DNA of 32,571 nucleotides from a bacterium (GTDB taxonomy: Bacteria > Actinomycetota > Acidimicrobiia > Spongiisociales > JAENVV01), in contig JAHEDI010000035.1 of assembly GCA_024641305.1 (NCBI GenBank), forward strand, positions 1-32,571, read 5' to 3'. Every line of letters begins with the position of its first letter. Within the stretch, counting starts at the first letter, position 1. Of the stretch, positions 31,545 through 32,571 are shown one piece after another. The notes under the pieces were generated by a model, which worked only from the letters and a program-made list of their open reading frames with translations, did not search any database and was not told the DNA's origin. The position numbers and the translations under genes were made by a program.

Positions 31545-32571
31545 TCACAGAACCAGTTTGGTGGGCTTCAGCGCTTCCGCCACGCGCCCGAGGATGTTTT
31601 CGAGGACCGACGGATAGGTCCCGAAATTGAGGCGGGCGTGGCCAGCGCCGCCCGTTCCGAACTGAGTTCCCTCACTGAGCGCCACCCGGGCTTTGGCAAG
31701 GAGCCGCTCGTGCGGTTCGACCGACCAGTTGTGGGGTCGGAAGTCGAGCCAGGCAAGGTAGGTTGCTTCGGGTGGTCGGAACCCGACTCGACGATCATCT
31801 TGTACCCAGGCTGTCATGGTCTCGCGGTTTTTGGCAAGCACGGTGCGGAGCTCATCAAGCCAGGGACCGCCAGACTCCCAGGCGGCCGAGCTGGCACGCA
31901 GCCCCGTGGCGGTTGGATGACCGAGAAGCGACGTAGGCAATGCATCAAACTTATCCGCCAGTTCAGCAGTTCCAAAACACGCCATGGCGCAACCAACCCC
32001 GGCCAGATTAAAGGCTTTGGATGGTGAGGTGATCAACACGGTCCGTTCCGAAATCGCCGGTCCGAGCGCTGCCACCGGGATATGGCGATGCGGCTCCCAA
32101 ACCAGATCGGCATGAATCTCATCGCTCACAACAATCAAGTCGGCCGCCGTGGCCACCTCGGCGACGATTGCCAACTCTTGAGCCGAAAACACTCTTCCGG
32201 TTGGGTTGTGGGGATTACAGAGCAACAACAATCGACCGCCCCGGTCGACGGCTTCCTCCAGGGCGGCCCTGGTAATCCGGAATCCATCGTGACTGCTCGT
32301 AAGTGGCGCCTCCACAATCAGGCGATTACTCGACTCGATCGCCCACCCGAACGGGTGGTAAACAGGCGTCGTGATGATCACACCCTCGCCAGGAAACGTA
32401 AATGCCTGGATCGCCGCAGCAACCCCTTGCATGACGTCGAGAACTACCCGACTATTGGAGGCGGAGGGTGTCCACCCGTGGTGGTCGTGATACCACGATC
32501 GGCCGGCCTCGATGAGGCGCTGGTAATAGTCGCGGTTCATGTAGCCCCAGTCGCCCTTGGCGAGAAAGGCC
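31545..32571 (-). CDS. MalY/PatB-family PLP-dependent aminotransferase/C-S lyase (N-terminus beyond window)
   Basis: Partial: the frame stays open from the stop at 31545 to the right edge, and the codons before the first Met at 32540 (AFLAKGDWGY) are part of the protein. Fold-type I signatures: CNPHNPTGRVF, the pyridine-binding Asp in VVSDEIHADL, and the Schiff-base Lys in SPSKAFNLAG. The combination with YHPF and SDEIHADLVW is that of the MalY/PatB family of cystathionine beta-lyases and related aminotransferases. Convergent with the maleylpyruvate-isomerase gene, 3 bases apart. Confidence 0.88.
   Translation of the reverse strand, partial: AFLAKGDWGYMNRDYYQRLIEAGRSWYHDHHGWTPSASNSRVVLDVMQGVAAAIQAFTFPGEGVIITTPVYHPFGWAIESSNRLIVEAPLTSSHDGFRITRAALEEAVDRGGRLLLLCNPHNPTGRVFSAQELAIVAEVATAADLIVVSDEIHADLVWEPHRHIPVAALGPAISERTVLITSPSKAFNLAGVGCAMACFGTAELADKFDALPTSLLGHPTATGLRASSAAWESGGPWLDELRTVLAKNRETMTAWVQDDRRVGFRPPEATYLAWLDFRPHNWSVEPHERLLAKARVALSEGTQFGTGGAGHARLNFGTYPSVLENILGRVAEALKPTKLVL

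Noticed and set aside
1..32571. tRNA genes, CRISPR arrays, insertion sequences, phage or att sites
   Set aside because: Nothing of these kinds was recognised by eye. Gaps are short and fully flanked by ordinary genes, though a covariance-model search was not possible.

Overview
This is a high-GC window from what looks like an actinobacterium, plausibly an environmental Acidimicrobiia-type organism; the exact taxon is an inference. The pointers are a DUF222/HNH-type C-terminus at the left edge, an F420-type luciferase-like oxidoreductase, a mycothiol-type maleylpyruvate isomerase, Thr-rich linkers behind lipoprotein signals, GTG starts, and promoters of the leaderless TANNNT type. Coding density is very high. 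No gap exceeds about 130 bases, and I saw no tRNA, rRNA, CRISPR array or insertion sequence.

Region 1 (204-5798, minus strand) is a tightly packed catabolic operon. In order of transcription it holds an AhpD/carboxymuconolactone-decarboxylase-type protein, an alpha/beta hydrolase, an MFS exporter, a C-C-bond-hydrolase-like alpha/beta hydrolase, LigB and LigA extradiol dioxygenase subunits, and a 2H phosphoesterase. The first gene is the most striking feature of the window. It is read through an in-frame TGA exactly where the second Cys of the E-x11-C-x2-C active site belongs, and a bacterial-SECIS-like hairpin follows about 20 nt after the TGA. It is therefore a strong candidate selenoprotein.

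Region 2 (about 5924-11725, plus strand) starts divergently with an OsmC-type thiol peroxidase. It continues with a CoA transferase and an amidohydrolase, then a three-gene ABC importer (ATPase, permease, Tat-exported lipoprotein binding protein) that ends at a strong terminator.

Region 3 (11783-26106) is a set of back-to-back catabolic transcription units: an FAD oxidoreductase facing an M24-fold protein and a class III aminotransferase; a cupin/xanthine-dehydrogenase-like/nitrilase/LLM oxidoreductase operon facing an ACMSD-like amidohydrolase; and an L-2-hydroxyglutarate-oxidase-like protein facing a second M24-fold protein plus E1 alpha/beta of a 2-oxo acid dehydrogenase. Both M24 proteins have altered metal-ligand sets. 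A palindrome of the form TGCAA(T/A)CGATTGCA, fitting the LacI-family operator pattern, sits upstream of the ABC operon and in all three divergent intergenic regions. I infer one local regulon for uptake and breakdown of a nitrogen-containing organic compound. Its substrate and its regulator, which is not in the window, are unknown.

Region 4 (26136-32571) is more housekeeping-like: a second OsmC protein, a YpfJ-type zinc metallopeptidase, a lipoprotein S41 protease, MsrA, an alpha/beta hydrolase, a maleylpyruvate-isomerase-family protein and a partial MalY/PatB-type PLP enzyme that runs off the right edge.
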